Part shown: piece after piece, positions 42,401-53,089 of the stretch
Layout: every line of letters begins with the position of its first letter
Numbering within the stretch: the stretch's first letter is position 1
Assembly (NCBI GenBank): GCA_023078555.1
Contig: CM041197.1
Span: 11,753,257 to 11,817,256, forward strand
DNA: 64,000 nucleotides
DNA from: Ulva prolifera
Lineage: Eukaryota > Chlorophyta > Ulvophyceae > Ulvales > Ulvaceae
Reading direction: 5' to 3'
The notes under the pieces: model-generated
The model's database searches: none
The model's input: the letters and a program-made list of their open reading frames with translations, nothing else
What the model was told of the DNA's origin: nothing
Translations under genes and position numbers: made by a program

Positions 42401-45078
42401 CGCCGGCTCGCAGGTGCACCTCCTCCGCCCCCCGCCACCCGAAACTAACCCAGTACTTTATGGCTCTGCTTCACTGTGGCTGTCAGCAGAAACGCATTTG
42501 TTTTGGTCAAGGAGGCTTCCTGCCGCTGGCGTCTGAGCATGCTTTGGCGTGTCTTGTTAGGGAAGTTTTATTGTCGCGCCGGCGGCGGTGCGGATACTGA
42601 TCTTGACGCCGCCGGCGGCTCGAACACAACTCAAGACATCCAGGCACCCTGTCGCTGGCAATCCTCTGACTAGTATGAGTTGGTCTGCTGGCTTGGCGGT
42701 GGCCTTGCCACGCCTGAGCGACACGCGGCTATGCACTTGCATGGATCATAGCGCATTTCTGTGGCAGAGGATTGAGCGTGGAGTGTTGCTGCAGGACCCG
42801 GAGCTGCAGGAGTGCCAGGCGGGGATCGCGCTCGCGCTCGCCCGCCTCTCGCTCAACGCCGCGACGCAGTTCACGCTCGTCGGCGGCGGCCTCGCGGCGG
42901 CGATCGCGCGCATGATCGCGCATGCCCCCAGCGCATGCATGCCGGCCGTGTCGACGGTGGTCATGGCCGTCGTGGCGGAGGGCAACAGCCAGGGCGCCGT
43001 GCTCGTACGCGCTGGAGTCGGTGCGCCCCGCCCGACACTCACCGTGCCCTCCTCAGCATGCGCTGCGGCGCCCAGTACGTGCAGCAGGCGAGTCCGAGCA
43101 TGCTCCCAGTTGTGCCAGTATACATGCGTGAGGCCTCCCAGAGCTGCGCATGTGGCTCCATGGCTGTCTCCATGCGGCCCACATCGATTGCCATGTGAGT
43201 CTGATGCACACGGCACATGGGCTAGTACACGGTTGCCTGCCTGCCACGTTGCTGTGTGAGCGCCTGGGTACACCCTGTCGAGGACCCCAATGGTCGGTTG
43301 CCCCCCCCTGCGCCTGTATGCTTACTGACCCCGCCTCGGCTGACGTCAGCGTGTGCCTCTGCAGTGCGGGAGCTCGTCGCCTTCCTGCGCTGCCACACGC
43401 CGTGCGCACACCTGCGCTCCGCGCACGCCGCGCTGCACTCCCTCCTCGTCCACGCGCACATCGACGCCGCCGCCGCTGCACTCCACGCCGGCGCCGTCCC
43501 CCACCTCGTCTTTGCGCTCTCCTCCTCCGACAGCCACACGCGCAAGCGCTGCGCGCGCATGCTCGCGCTGCTCATCGAGGCGTCCCCTGTAGCCGCCGCG
43601 ACCGCGCTCGAGCGCCTCGAGTGCGTGCCCGCGCTGCTCAAGGTCCTCCGCGCCCCAGACCTTCCGGAGCGCGCTGAGGCCGTGGACATCCTCTACCTCC
43701 TCCGCCGCTCCCCGGCCACTCTGGAGGGCCTCGCGGAGGCGGGGGCCCTCCGTGGCCTCGTCGCGATCCTCGAGGCGCTCGTGCACCTCGAGCCGCACTA
43801 CACGCTGCGCCGCGCCGCAGCCGCGGCGCGGCGCGCCTCTGCTGGCGTGGACCGCCGCCACGTGCGCGGCGGCGCGGCCGCGACGGACGGCGGCGAGAAC
43901 GGCGCGGGTAGCCGGTTCGTGGTCGTGGACCGCTCGGGGGTGCCGGTGCGGCGGCGGCGGACGCGGAGTGCATCGGGTGACGGCCTCTCGGCCGCGGAGC
44001 ACGGCATGTTCCGGAGCACGGTGGCGGCCGGCACGACAGTGGACCGGCAGGCGGTCGTCGGGAAGGTGGTGCGGTTGTTGCTTGCGATGGCTGTGCAGCA
44101 GGGCAAGGCGGCGGCGGCTGTGGCCGGGTGCGAGGGGCTGCCGCCGCTCCTGGCGCGGCTCGTCGCGCGCAGCGCGGCGCGGCAGCGCACCATGTCGCCG
44201 CTGCTGCTGCTGCAGCCTCTGCCGCTGCCGCAGGAGGGTGGCGGCGACGCCGCCACGGCGGGAGATGCAGTTGACGAAGATGTGCAGGGCGGCGTCGCGG
44301 ACAAGGTGCAGCGGGTGGTTGCAGATTTTATGCGGCCCGGTTCGGAAGGCGGCTCTGGCGCGTTTGGCGAGCCGCTGCCGTGGGAGAGGGTCGAGTTCCT
44401 GGTGCGCCTCTTGCATTTCCGCCATATGCATGCGTGCCAGCATCACCTTTGATGTTGATTGCATGGTTCACGTAGACATCTGATGAGGCCCTTGTGCAAG
44501 GTCAAAACATGGCACATTGGTCCGTGATCGTCATGTCATCTGGCATCAACCCGTGCATTTTCTACCTCAGATAGTACAGCACGTTCCAGCTCACGTGCGT
44601 TTGTCCGTTACACCACACCTCCCAGTGCTGCATCCCCCTCGACCACTACGCCAGGGGGTCCTCTTGTTCTGTGAGGCGCGACGTTGCACGCGGTGCACCC
44701 GGCACCCTGCCGCCCTGAGCATGCATACACCCCCCGTCCCACGCATCGCTCTCACGCAGCGTGCGTAGCGTACGTGTCATCTAACACCCCTTGGCTGTGC
44801 AGAACCACGATGACGCGAGGGACGGCCCGCTGCCGACGGTGCCGGGGGCGTCGACGTACGACGCCGCGGAGCTGCTGCTGAGCTTCATACACGACGCCGG
44901 CGCACTGCCACGCTCCGCCGTGCTCGAACCCCTCGTCGCACAGGCCTGGCTCGGCAACAACGTGGACCTCCTGCACACCGCCGCCGTGTCGCCGCGCGCC
45001 ACGGACCCTGAGGCGGAGGGTCCGCCGGCGGCTGCCGCTGACGAGCCGCAGCGCACCGACGAGCCCGGAGGGCTGTAG
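39407..45078 (+). CDS. Large armadillo-like repeat protein
   Basis: Six exons (39407-41032, 41233-41692, 42154-42413, 42795-43020, 43365-44401, 44803-45078) join in phase with GT-AG introns to 1294 residues. Residues ~1-390 are low-complexity Ser/Pro/Ala with one helical patch (HTLHSVLIKLHRSEATT). From about residue 440 on, Ala/Leu-rich helical repeats appear. The clearest armadillo-type units are LLRFVEAGAVPGLRRLLECG, FTLVGGGLAAAIARMIAHA, VLVRAGVVRELVAFLRCH, ALHAGAVPHLVFALSSSDS and GLAEAGALRGLVAILEALV. A basic patch (VRRRRTRSASGDG) lies near residue 1000. ARM folds bind protein partners; no catalytic domain is present and I cannot assign an orthologue. The final exon encodes an acidic Pro/Glu-rich tail. 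The start Met is the first in the open frame; an upstream exon is possible. Confidence 0.75.
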
Positions 45079-48000
45079 CCGGGGATCTGGCCCCTTTGCG
45101 GTGCGAGCCTGTGTTAGGCGATTTTTTTTGGGTATTGCTTGCCCCCGGCGTGCGACCGCGGAACCGGTAACCCTGTGGGTGCGAAGGGGTTGTTACAAAG
45201 TGGCAAATGAGCCGGACGAGGTAGCGATGAGGTTGTTCTGCAGAGCGGCAGAGAGGCTGTGTTGCAACGGCTGTGTTGCGACGGCATATGCATGCGTGCC
45301 TGCCTGAGGCTGGGGCATGAGGCGGTGTTGCAACGGCGAGGCTGTTAGGTGGAGGCATTTGTACGAGGCAGCTTAGTTGCCCAGTTAGGGTGGGCGTGGC
45401 CTCAGGGCAGAGGCGATGGCAGGAGGTGTTGCTCCTGGAGGCTGCAACGGAATGGTTCCCAAGGCTGGGTTGGAGAGGTAGGTAGCACTGCAGGGACTGC
45501 AGCACGGCTCGTGCGCTGCTCATGCATCTGGGGCATGCAAGGCAAGGCTGAGCGGCGGCATGTTTCTGCTGACTGCACCACACGCTTTTGGTGCTGAGCT
45601 GTAGTTGTGTGAGACGCCAGGCGTATTGCCCACTGGCAGAGTATTGCCGAGGCAAGTACTTCCATGGACTTGGGCAAGTATCCCTGCCTGGGGGCATGCT
45701 GGGCCGCGATATAGTGGCGGTGCCAGAACCACGCCTGCGTCTGGCCGGCAGCTGGACGCGCGGAGGGTGGTGGGCTTGACTGTGTACACATAGTGAGTCG
45801 TGTACTGCATATAGAGAGAGGAAGGAAGAGTGTGCGTGTGTACTGTGTGAAGAGGATGTGTAAAGCTCGCGGCGTAGCCTTGCTGAAGGCTCTTGCGTGA
45901 TGAGCCATCGCGGCTAAGAGCGTGGGGCGACACGCCCGCGGCTAGCGGAGTGTGGCACAGCATGCGAGTAGTAGTACATCGTGTGAGGCCTGAGACGTGT
46001 CACGTGGCCACTACTGTGTATCATGGATTGGCGTGTTGGCGGCTGCTTGTGGGCAATGCATGGGTATGTACAGCTGCTCCAGTGATCAGTGTGGCCCCTG
46101 ACTGCGAATCGCTTGTTGGGCTGCTGCCCATCCCTTCACACACGGCACATCACAATGCCTTCGCGTCTCACCGCTGTCAATGTGTGCGAAGCAGCCTGCC
46201 CCGGGAGCAGATGCTTTCAAGACCCGGCTAGAATGTCATTTCAGAGTCTCGAAAATTGTACGTAGCCCTCCGATGTCAGCAGCGTGGGTTGGGCTGAATT
46301 ACAATGAAGCATGGATTAAACCAGAGATCACAGAAAATTATGCTGTTGTGATTAAGTGCTAATTTGAAAATGTGTGATTAACTCAAAGCCGGTTAGTATT
46401 GATCTTGTCTTACAGTGTACATCATAATCAAGCTGAGAACCGAATGCATCCATGCCGACAAGGTGTACATGCAATGTAGACTGTACTTGTACGTGTTTGT
46501 GTAATTTAAGTTTACTTTACTGTTCAGTTGTCACCATGACTAGTTGCAGCTGTATTTTAGCTCTGTCCACAGCCAGCATGCAGTTTGTTGTGCACCCAGT
46601 CTAACAGTGGAGCTGTTATCATGCTAGCATGGCCAGCATCATCCAAGAGAACGGCCTGTTCTTGGATGATTTCCAAGCAGGATACATTATTGCTTTGTGA
46701 GCGTTCCCCACCTTTTGTTGCAGTCCAGTGATATGACCGCTATGCCACTGGACTGCAACATTGTGCCCATCATGCTGTTCTGCAGTGCCCAGCATCTGTG
46801 TCGTTGCCGAGAACAGTGCTAGGCGGTGAAAAAGTCTGCACTGGAGCTTACACTAGACTGCTGGCAGTGTTGCATCTACAGCAGCCATTGCGACACAGCC
46901 TGATACACTCCTGGCCAGCACAGCTGCAGCACTCATCTTGCTGCACAACACTCCCGCTGGCACGACAGAGGTAATGTGCGGTATGCAGCAATGGCCAGTG
47001 TCTGTGTCAATCGAACTCGCGAATGCTGAGTAGCTGACAGGCCTAAAAGGCATTTGCAAGATATACTTAACTGCTTAACAAAGTGTTAATGTAACACCGG
47101 AAAAGCTCATTGATTTAATATAAACGATGTCAATCTCGATAGTTTCGTTTACAGATCTGTCAATAATCAACAGTGCAATCATATGTTGTAATCAAGTGTT
47201 AATCCGAGATCTGGAGAATGCAATCAGCAGCCCTAAGCGTGGGCAAACAGCCAGGCAGGACAGGAATGATGTTTACGGCCCAGCATAGCAGGACGTCAGG
47301 GCAGCCTTCGATGCGTCGGTGACGGGAAAATCTCCGAGTCCTTGGATCTAGTAGTCAAGTCACATGACATCACATACCGAGACACTGAGACCAAACCCGT
47401 AGACACCCGGTTGGGGTAGTCGAAAACACCGACTGTGCCCACTTGCAGTGCCAAGCTGTGCATGGCTGGCACACAGCAGCGCGCAACACAGCTCACAAGA
47501 TAATGAGATGTATTTGCAGCTGCAGCGAATGCCATCAGAGTGTGATGACGAGAATGGTCTGTGCTAGGCAGTCCAGTCTCCGAGGGACTGCCACCGAGGC
47601 CTCGCAGCAGTCCCGCACGCGGCGCAACCGTAGAAACCCATGTTACAGGCAAAACACTGCCAGCACGGCATTCCAAACCACTGCAGACACCACAACAATC
47701 AATAAAAATCCAGGAAAGGCAGCATCTCTTCTCTGCATCGTCGCATTTTTGGGCCTGCGGTCAGTGACTCGGCCGCAGCCCCCTATCTACTGCAGCCTCC
47801 ACCTGCGCCCCGCCCCCCCACCCACATTCTTCCATCCATCGAGGCATGCACACTCATCGCACCCGCCTTACAAAGCAGTGTCTCGACCCGGTCCAGGCCT
47901 GGGCTGCCAGCAAACGGCTGCCTAACACCACACCACCACCTTCCTGTCCACCTGGTGATGGCCCAACGCAGCAGCGCTCTGCCTTTTGTTCCAGTCTGGC

Positions 48001-48301
48001 ATGGCAGGAAGCATGTTTGCCCGTGTGCACATCACGATTGGGCGCCGCAGCAGGGCGATGCTGCTGCCGAGGGGTCACCACCCACGCTGGGTGCCGCTTG
48101 TAGCCACAGCACGCACAGGGGTTAGCATCATCGGCGCACGGGTCGACACCCCAGGTCGACAACCGGACGGCAGAGTTGCCGCATGACTCATGAGTTGCGG
48201 CCTCGTCTGCGTCTGCGTCCAGCCCGTCCGGCACAACAAGCCTCAGGCCTGCAGCCCCACGGCGCGGGAGGAGCAGAGCCGCGGGCCGGGACAGTAGGTG
48301 G
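45079..48301. other. Gene-poor region between ARM gene and kinase
   Basis: I find no gene. 46.2-47.2 kb is the most AT-rich part of the window. Frames of 100-160 codons at 47.3-47.9 kb lie on both strands and show no motif. One hairpin-family unit is present. Confidence 0.45.
46716..46760. repeat. Hairpin-family unit with compensatory arm changes
   Basis: Arms 46717-46730 (GTTGCAGTCCAGTG) and 46746-46759 (CACTGGACTGCAAC) pair perfectly, plus one outer T-A pair. Relative to the other copies both arms changed together at two positions, keeping the stem intact. The 15-nt centre is ATATGACCGCTATGC. Confidence 0.8.
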
Positions 48302-51300
48302 CTAGAAGGCGGCGGCGAGGCCGTCGTCGCGGGCGGCGGCGCGCTCGAGCTCGCTCTCGTGGACGTACGAGAACCCTGCGAAGCTGCTGAGCAGCTCGGT
48401 CGGGGGCGTGCCCTTCGGCGTGTCGCACTCGAAGAGGTAGCCTGCGAGGCGGGGGCACTGCGCCTCGAGGGGGGCCATGTCGAGGTTGCTCTGCGTGAGG
48501 TTGTCCGCGCCGCCGGCAAAGATGCTGCTGCGCAGCGGGCTCGGAATCTGCAGCACGGCCGCGGCCGTCGGCCCCCACATTTACGGGATGGCAGGGATCC
48601 CTGCCTCTGAATGTTCCGCCGCAGCGCACAGGGTGTGCGCAGGGCAGAAAGCAAGGACGCGGTACAATATGAAGTTGAACAGATGCCAAGGCGCATCGCA
48701 CCATGCCGGAGGCGCTGAGTAGAATACGAGCGCAGGCGAATGCATGGGGGAAAAAAAAAGGGTAGAGCAGCGTAGCATGATGTCGCCGCGCGCCCCCCCC
48801 CCCCCCCACACACACACCCACACGCAGGCTACGTGGACGCGTTTCAGTGCAAGCCAGACCGCATGCGCCCCGGCCACAGACGCGGCCCCCAGCACGCACA
48901 GCACGCACAGCACGCACCTCGCGGCGTCCGAGCTTCTCCCAGTCGAGGCCCTTGAACCACTCGTGCTCCTTGACCGCGTCGCCCGCGAGCCGCTGGTCCG
49001 GCGACTTGGCGAGCAGCCGCTGGATGAGGTTCTTTGCGGCGCCGGAGGCGACGGCGACGAAGGGCCCCCGTGGCCACACGACCTTGCCCGCGAGGATGCG
49101 CCGCTTGACCTCGGCCTTGTACTCGTCGGTGCCGGGCTCGAGGCGGGGGTCCTTGCCGCGGCCGCGGCCGCGCACGGGCTTCGGGACGTGCGGCACGAAC
49201 GGCAGCCGAGCAAAGAGCATCTCGTAGATGAGCACTCCGAGGCTCCACCAGTCGACGGCGCGGCCGTGCCCCTCGTTGCGAACAATCTGCACGTCTCCAC
49301 CTTTCCTTCGGCTTTGTACGAACGACAAATCCCGCAGCGTGGCGCTGCACGGAATGTGTCAGCATGGCATACGCGCCGCGCTGTCACGGAATCCGCTGGC
49401 CTCGGTTTGTCCTGGGTGGCGTGGCCGGCTGAGGGCTGTGGCCGCGCAGAGCGGCGGGCCCGCGTGGCGCACCTGCCTCCGCGGATCATGACTGTGCAAT
49501 CCCGCGCCGGAAAAGTGGGCCACGGACCAAGGCGGCGCACTGGCAAGACGGCCGCACCACTCAATCCCCGCATCGTCACCACGATGCAACGCATGCGTCA
49601 ACGGAGCGGCAACACACTGTACACGGCAGGCGTGCCGTGGACACTCATGCGCGAGATCACATGATGTGCGGGGCAGGGAGGGAGGGGGGCGCGCCTCGGG
49701 GGCCATGTAGTCGATGGTGCCGACCATCGTGTGCGCCCGGCTGTCCTCGTCCATGTCACGCTTCGCGAGCCCAAAGTCCGTCAGCCGGCAGTGGTTGTCC
49801 GAGTCGAGCAGGATGTTCTCCGGCTTGAGGTCCCGGTGCGCGATCCCGAGGCCGTGCAGGTGGATCAGCGCGAGCACGATCTCGGCCGCAAAGACGCGCG
49901 CGACGGCCTCTGGCAGGAAGCCGCTCTTCATGTGTGTCCACAGGTGGCCGCCCTCGATGTAGTCCATCACGAGGAAGAGGCGGTGGTTCGTCTGGAAGGC
50001 GAAGCGGAGGGTGACGAGGTAGGGGTGCGTGAGACTGCACAGCACGTCGCGCTCGCACATCGCGTAGCTCACCTGCACAGCACGCACAGCACGCTCACCG
50101 CCGTGTCGAGGTTCACCTCTGCATGCCTCGGAAGCAGCCGCCGCTGCGAAGTGTGCACGGGGGGGGGGGGGGGGGGGGGGGGTATCTCGTGGTCGACGGT
50201 ATAAGAGAATCGTCGTCGCGGCGGGGGGGAAACATTCATGCATGTGGTGCATGCGTGAGGGCGGTTGCGGTGGCGGTGCAGTGTCTTGGCGAGGGTGGGT
50301 GTGAATGAAGGTGGGGTGGAGGCACGGATCGCCTGGGGCGAGGTGCGGGGCTTTCACCGCCGCTTCTGCCGCGTTGAGCGCGGCGGGGCGCATTCGTGCG
50401 CAGGGAGTATGCGGCCCTGCATGGGGCATCAGCAGAACAAGGAGGCACGAAGTGGGAAACGCCCGGGGCTGTGTGCTACCCTGGCATACACAAGGAACCC
50501 AGGTCTGGTACGGACGGATAGGGGCGGGGGTCTGAACGCAGGAGGCCACACTGTGGGTGGCACAACATGACGATGCCAAAGCAGCGGGTGGATTCCGTTT
50601 GTCCTTTGGGAGACGTCGACCACGAGAATCCATTGCACGAGGCTACGAGCGGGACCAACACAGCAGGCCTGCCGATGCTGACGTGTACACTTCGCCGACA
50701 CAGCAGGCCTGACGACGCTGACGTGTACACTTCGCCAGCGCAGCAGCATGCTGCCAGGCAGCGGCCGCGATTGCAGTTGGCATCTTGTTTCCGCAGTCTG
50801 TGGCAGCGCGCAGATGGCAGGTCATTGCTGTGAGCTGGTACTGGTGGAGGCGTACCTGCTCCTTCTGAAGAACACGTTGCTTGTTGAGGACTTTCATGGC
50901 ATAGAATTGCCGTGTCATCCGGGACTGAACCAGGTACACCTGCAAGAGACCCCCGCACGTCCTTCAGCTGACCCAGGGCGTCATTCGCCTGCCTTCGTAT
51001 CAAACACGTGAGCCAAGAGGGCAGGGGGCAGTGGCAGCAGCTCATGTGAGTCCCATGCAGTTGCATACAGGGAGGTTTTGCGATAGCAGCTGGTCTGTGG
51101 ACAATGTTGTCATACCTTGCCAAAAGCCCCTTGGCCGATCTCACGCACGGCCTGAAAGTCGCTGGGGCCCAAGGTCCGCAGTGCCCTGACAGTGTTTCTG
51201 TTGACATCAGTTGCCAGGCGGAGGTCTGTCACAGGTGAGCCTCGGAAGGTGCCTTTGGACAAGCTCTCAGCAGCCGAGCCTGCATTGTTCTTGCTAGAGA

Positions 51301-52064
51301 CGGAGATCGCGATGGAAGGTTGGACTGCCGGTAGCATGTTGCCTCCTGAGCGTTGCCGTGTCTGGGAAGACGTTGAATGGCTGTGGGACTGCGGCAGCTG
51401 GCCTGAGCTAGACTGGCTATGCGCACCAGCCGATGCAGAGCTGCGAATGGGCGCTGCTTGGGAGCGACTAGCTGGGATCGCAGCGCTGCTGTTCACGCCG
51501 TTGCGAGCGCCTTCTGAGACACCGTTATTCGGCACGTCAGCATCGTTGGTAGGCTTCTGCTGCAACAACGATGGCGTTGTTTCTGAGACAGAAGAGGGCG
51601 ACCCGAAAGGTTATCATCATGAGACTCTGTATAGTTATAGCACGGCTCGATCAGCGCAGAAGCTGTACCTGCGCATCTGCATCTGGGGAACCGGCCAACG
51701 CCGCGGTGAGCAGTGACGCTTGTGCCGGTGCGGGCGATCTTGCAGGAGGCGGATTCGTTTTATGCGATACCAGAGATGCCCATGAGAAACCTTCAACTGC
51801 CGCAACGCCGCCTGGTTTATTTGAGTCGTCATTGCGGGCCGCATCCACGGCGGGGATGCTGCCCTGCACAGGCTTACCGCTAGCACCTAATGCAGGAAAG
51901 GCATCCTCATCTGACGCAATGTCTGGCAACAGATTGCCTTGCCCCTGCCTGTGCGCGGACCGCTGAGCAGCAGATAATCCGTCTTTCCCCGCTCGTCCCC
52001 ATGTAGAAGTCACAGCAGCATCGGGCTGCCATGGCCTTGCTTCTGGGTTAAAGGTAAATTGCAT
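48302..52064 (-). CDS. AGC-family Ser/Thr protein kinase with N-terminal PAM2-like motif
   Basis: Six exons (52064-51669, 51559-51116, 50939-50856, 50072-49695, 49286-48918, 48547-48302) give 638 residues. The chain opens MQFTFNPEARPWQP, close to the PAM2/PAM2w consensus (L/F-N-P-x-A-x-x-F/W-x-P) that binds the MLLE domain of poly(A)-binding protein. A disordered Ser/Gln-rich region with an FPALG motif follows. The kinase domain starts at about 265: GQGAFGKV loop, AMK lysine 296, HRDLKPEN (Asp 389), DFG (407), T-loop HTMVGT (Thr ~423), MAPE, DWWSLG. The C-tail has a turn-motif-like DTPKGTP and the hydrophobic motif FAGFSY (Ser ~617). These mark an S6K/SGK/AKT-like AGC kinase activated by PDK1-type phosphorylation. 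The exon 4 donor is GC, not GT. The subfamily is not resolved. Confidence 0.88.
50159..50182. repeat. G24 run in kinase intron 3
   Basis: Twenty-four G on the plus strand, therefore C on the sense strand of the kinase transcript, in the 783-bp intron between exons 3 and 4. Confidence 0.9.
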
Positions 52065-53089
52065 CTTTCTCACAAGCTCGACTACATAGCTACACTGCTG
52101 TGCAATGCCATGGCAAAATTCCAGCAAGAACGAACATGATCACGCTGTAACGCCGGCTAGCACGGCGTACGCAATGGACAGATTGCGAAAGACACCGTGC
52201 GTGCAGCAGGCCGGCAGAGTTCTGTTCAGCCTGTCGCAGGCCTGATAAGCTCGTGAACGCTTCCAGCTTGAATATGCCGTCGTTGCCATGTCGTGTACAT
52301 GCATGCCGGCCTGTGTTTTCCGATCAGCACGGCCGTTTGCAGGGCCAGTCTCCTAGGCGAGGTGGCTTCCCTACGCGTAGCTACGTCAAACATCGAGTCG
52401 GTCGGACTCGTGCCGTTGTGGGAGTGGGACCTAAGCACCATAAGCGTGTCCGTCGAGATGCGTGTACATTGCCAGCTGATCACCATGCCTTGCGAGGTGC
52501 CAGTGCTGCAAACCACTTACAACCATTTGCTAATCCAGTCGGATTTCAACCATTGCTCTACAGAGAATGCATGTCACACGCTTCCGTGGACCCCTCTCAT
52601 GGATGTACTGGAAACGCGCCCAGAAGGAGTCGAAACAGTCCCACCATCACCACGCCCGAGTCAAACGACCATGCGACGCCCGCTCTGTGTCCCTGACAAA
52701 CACATGTTTACCCGTGCGTTCCGAATAGTGACCAGAGCAAGGTCAGAGGGCATTGCCCCGAAGACCCCGTTCTAACAACCTGTAAAAACCTCATGGGCAA
52801 TGTCCCGGGCAAAGAGGAATTACCGCAGAACCTCCTCATACGTGGCGGCCACGAATACAGCATGCCGGTGAGTTTCACCATAAAAGTTCCACACCTGTGC
52901 TGGCCAGAAACAGAGGTTCCCCCTGCGGGTAGGATAACGCACGAGCTGGCCTTACATTGGCACATACACTAAGCCATGCTCTCACCAGACTGTGCTTCCG
53001 ATGGCACTCTCATTGCACCCACAACCATAACCATCATTCCTCATCGCTCGAGCCCTCCGGCCCACTGCCGAAGCATACACACCGGCTCG
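52065..53089. other. Spacer between kinase and MON2 genes with unassigned open frames
   Basis: Both flanking genes run on the minus strand, so this holds the kinase promoter and the MON2 3' flank. On the plus strand, a 160-codon frame (52293-52775) and an adjoining frame without ATG (about 52698-52974, containing LIRGGHEYSMPVSFTIKV) look mildly coding-like. I recognise no family. They could be relics of a mobile element. Confidence 0.35.

Noticed and set aside
49359-50633. Single 424-codon minus-strand frame as one exon of the kinase
   Set aside because: It reads through introns on both sides; only 50072-49695 carries kinase sequence, and the flanking parts break the family alignment.
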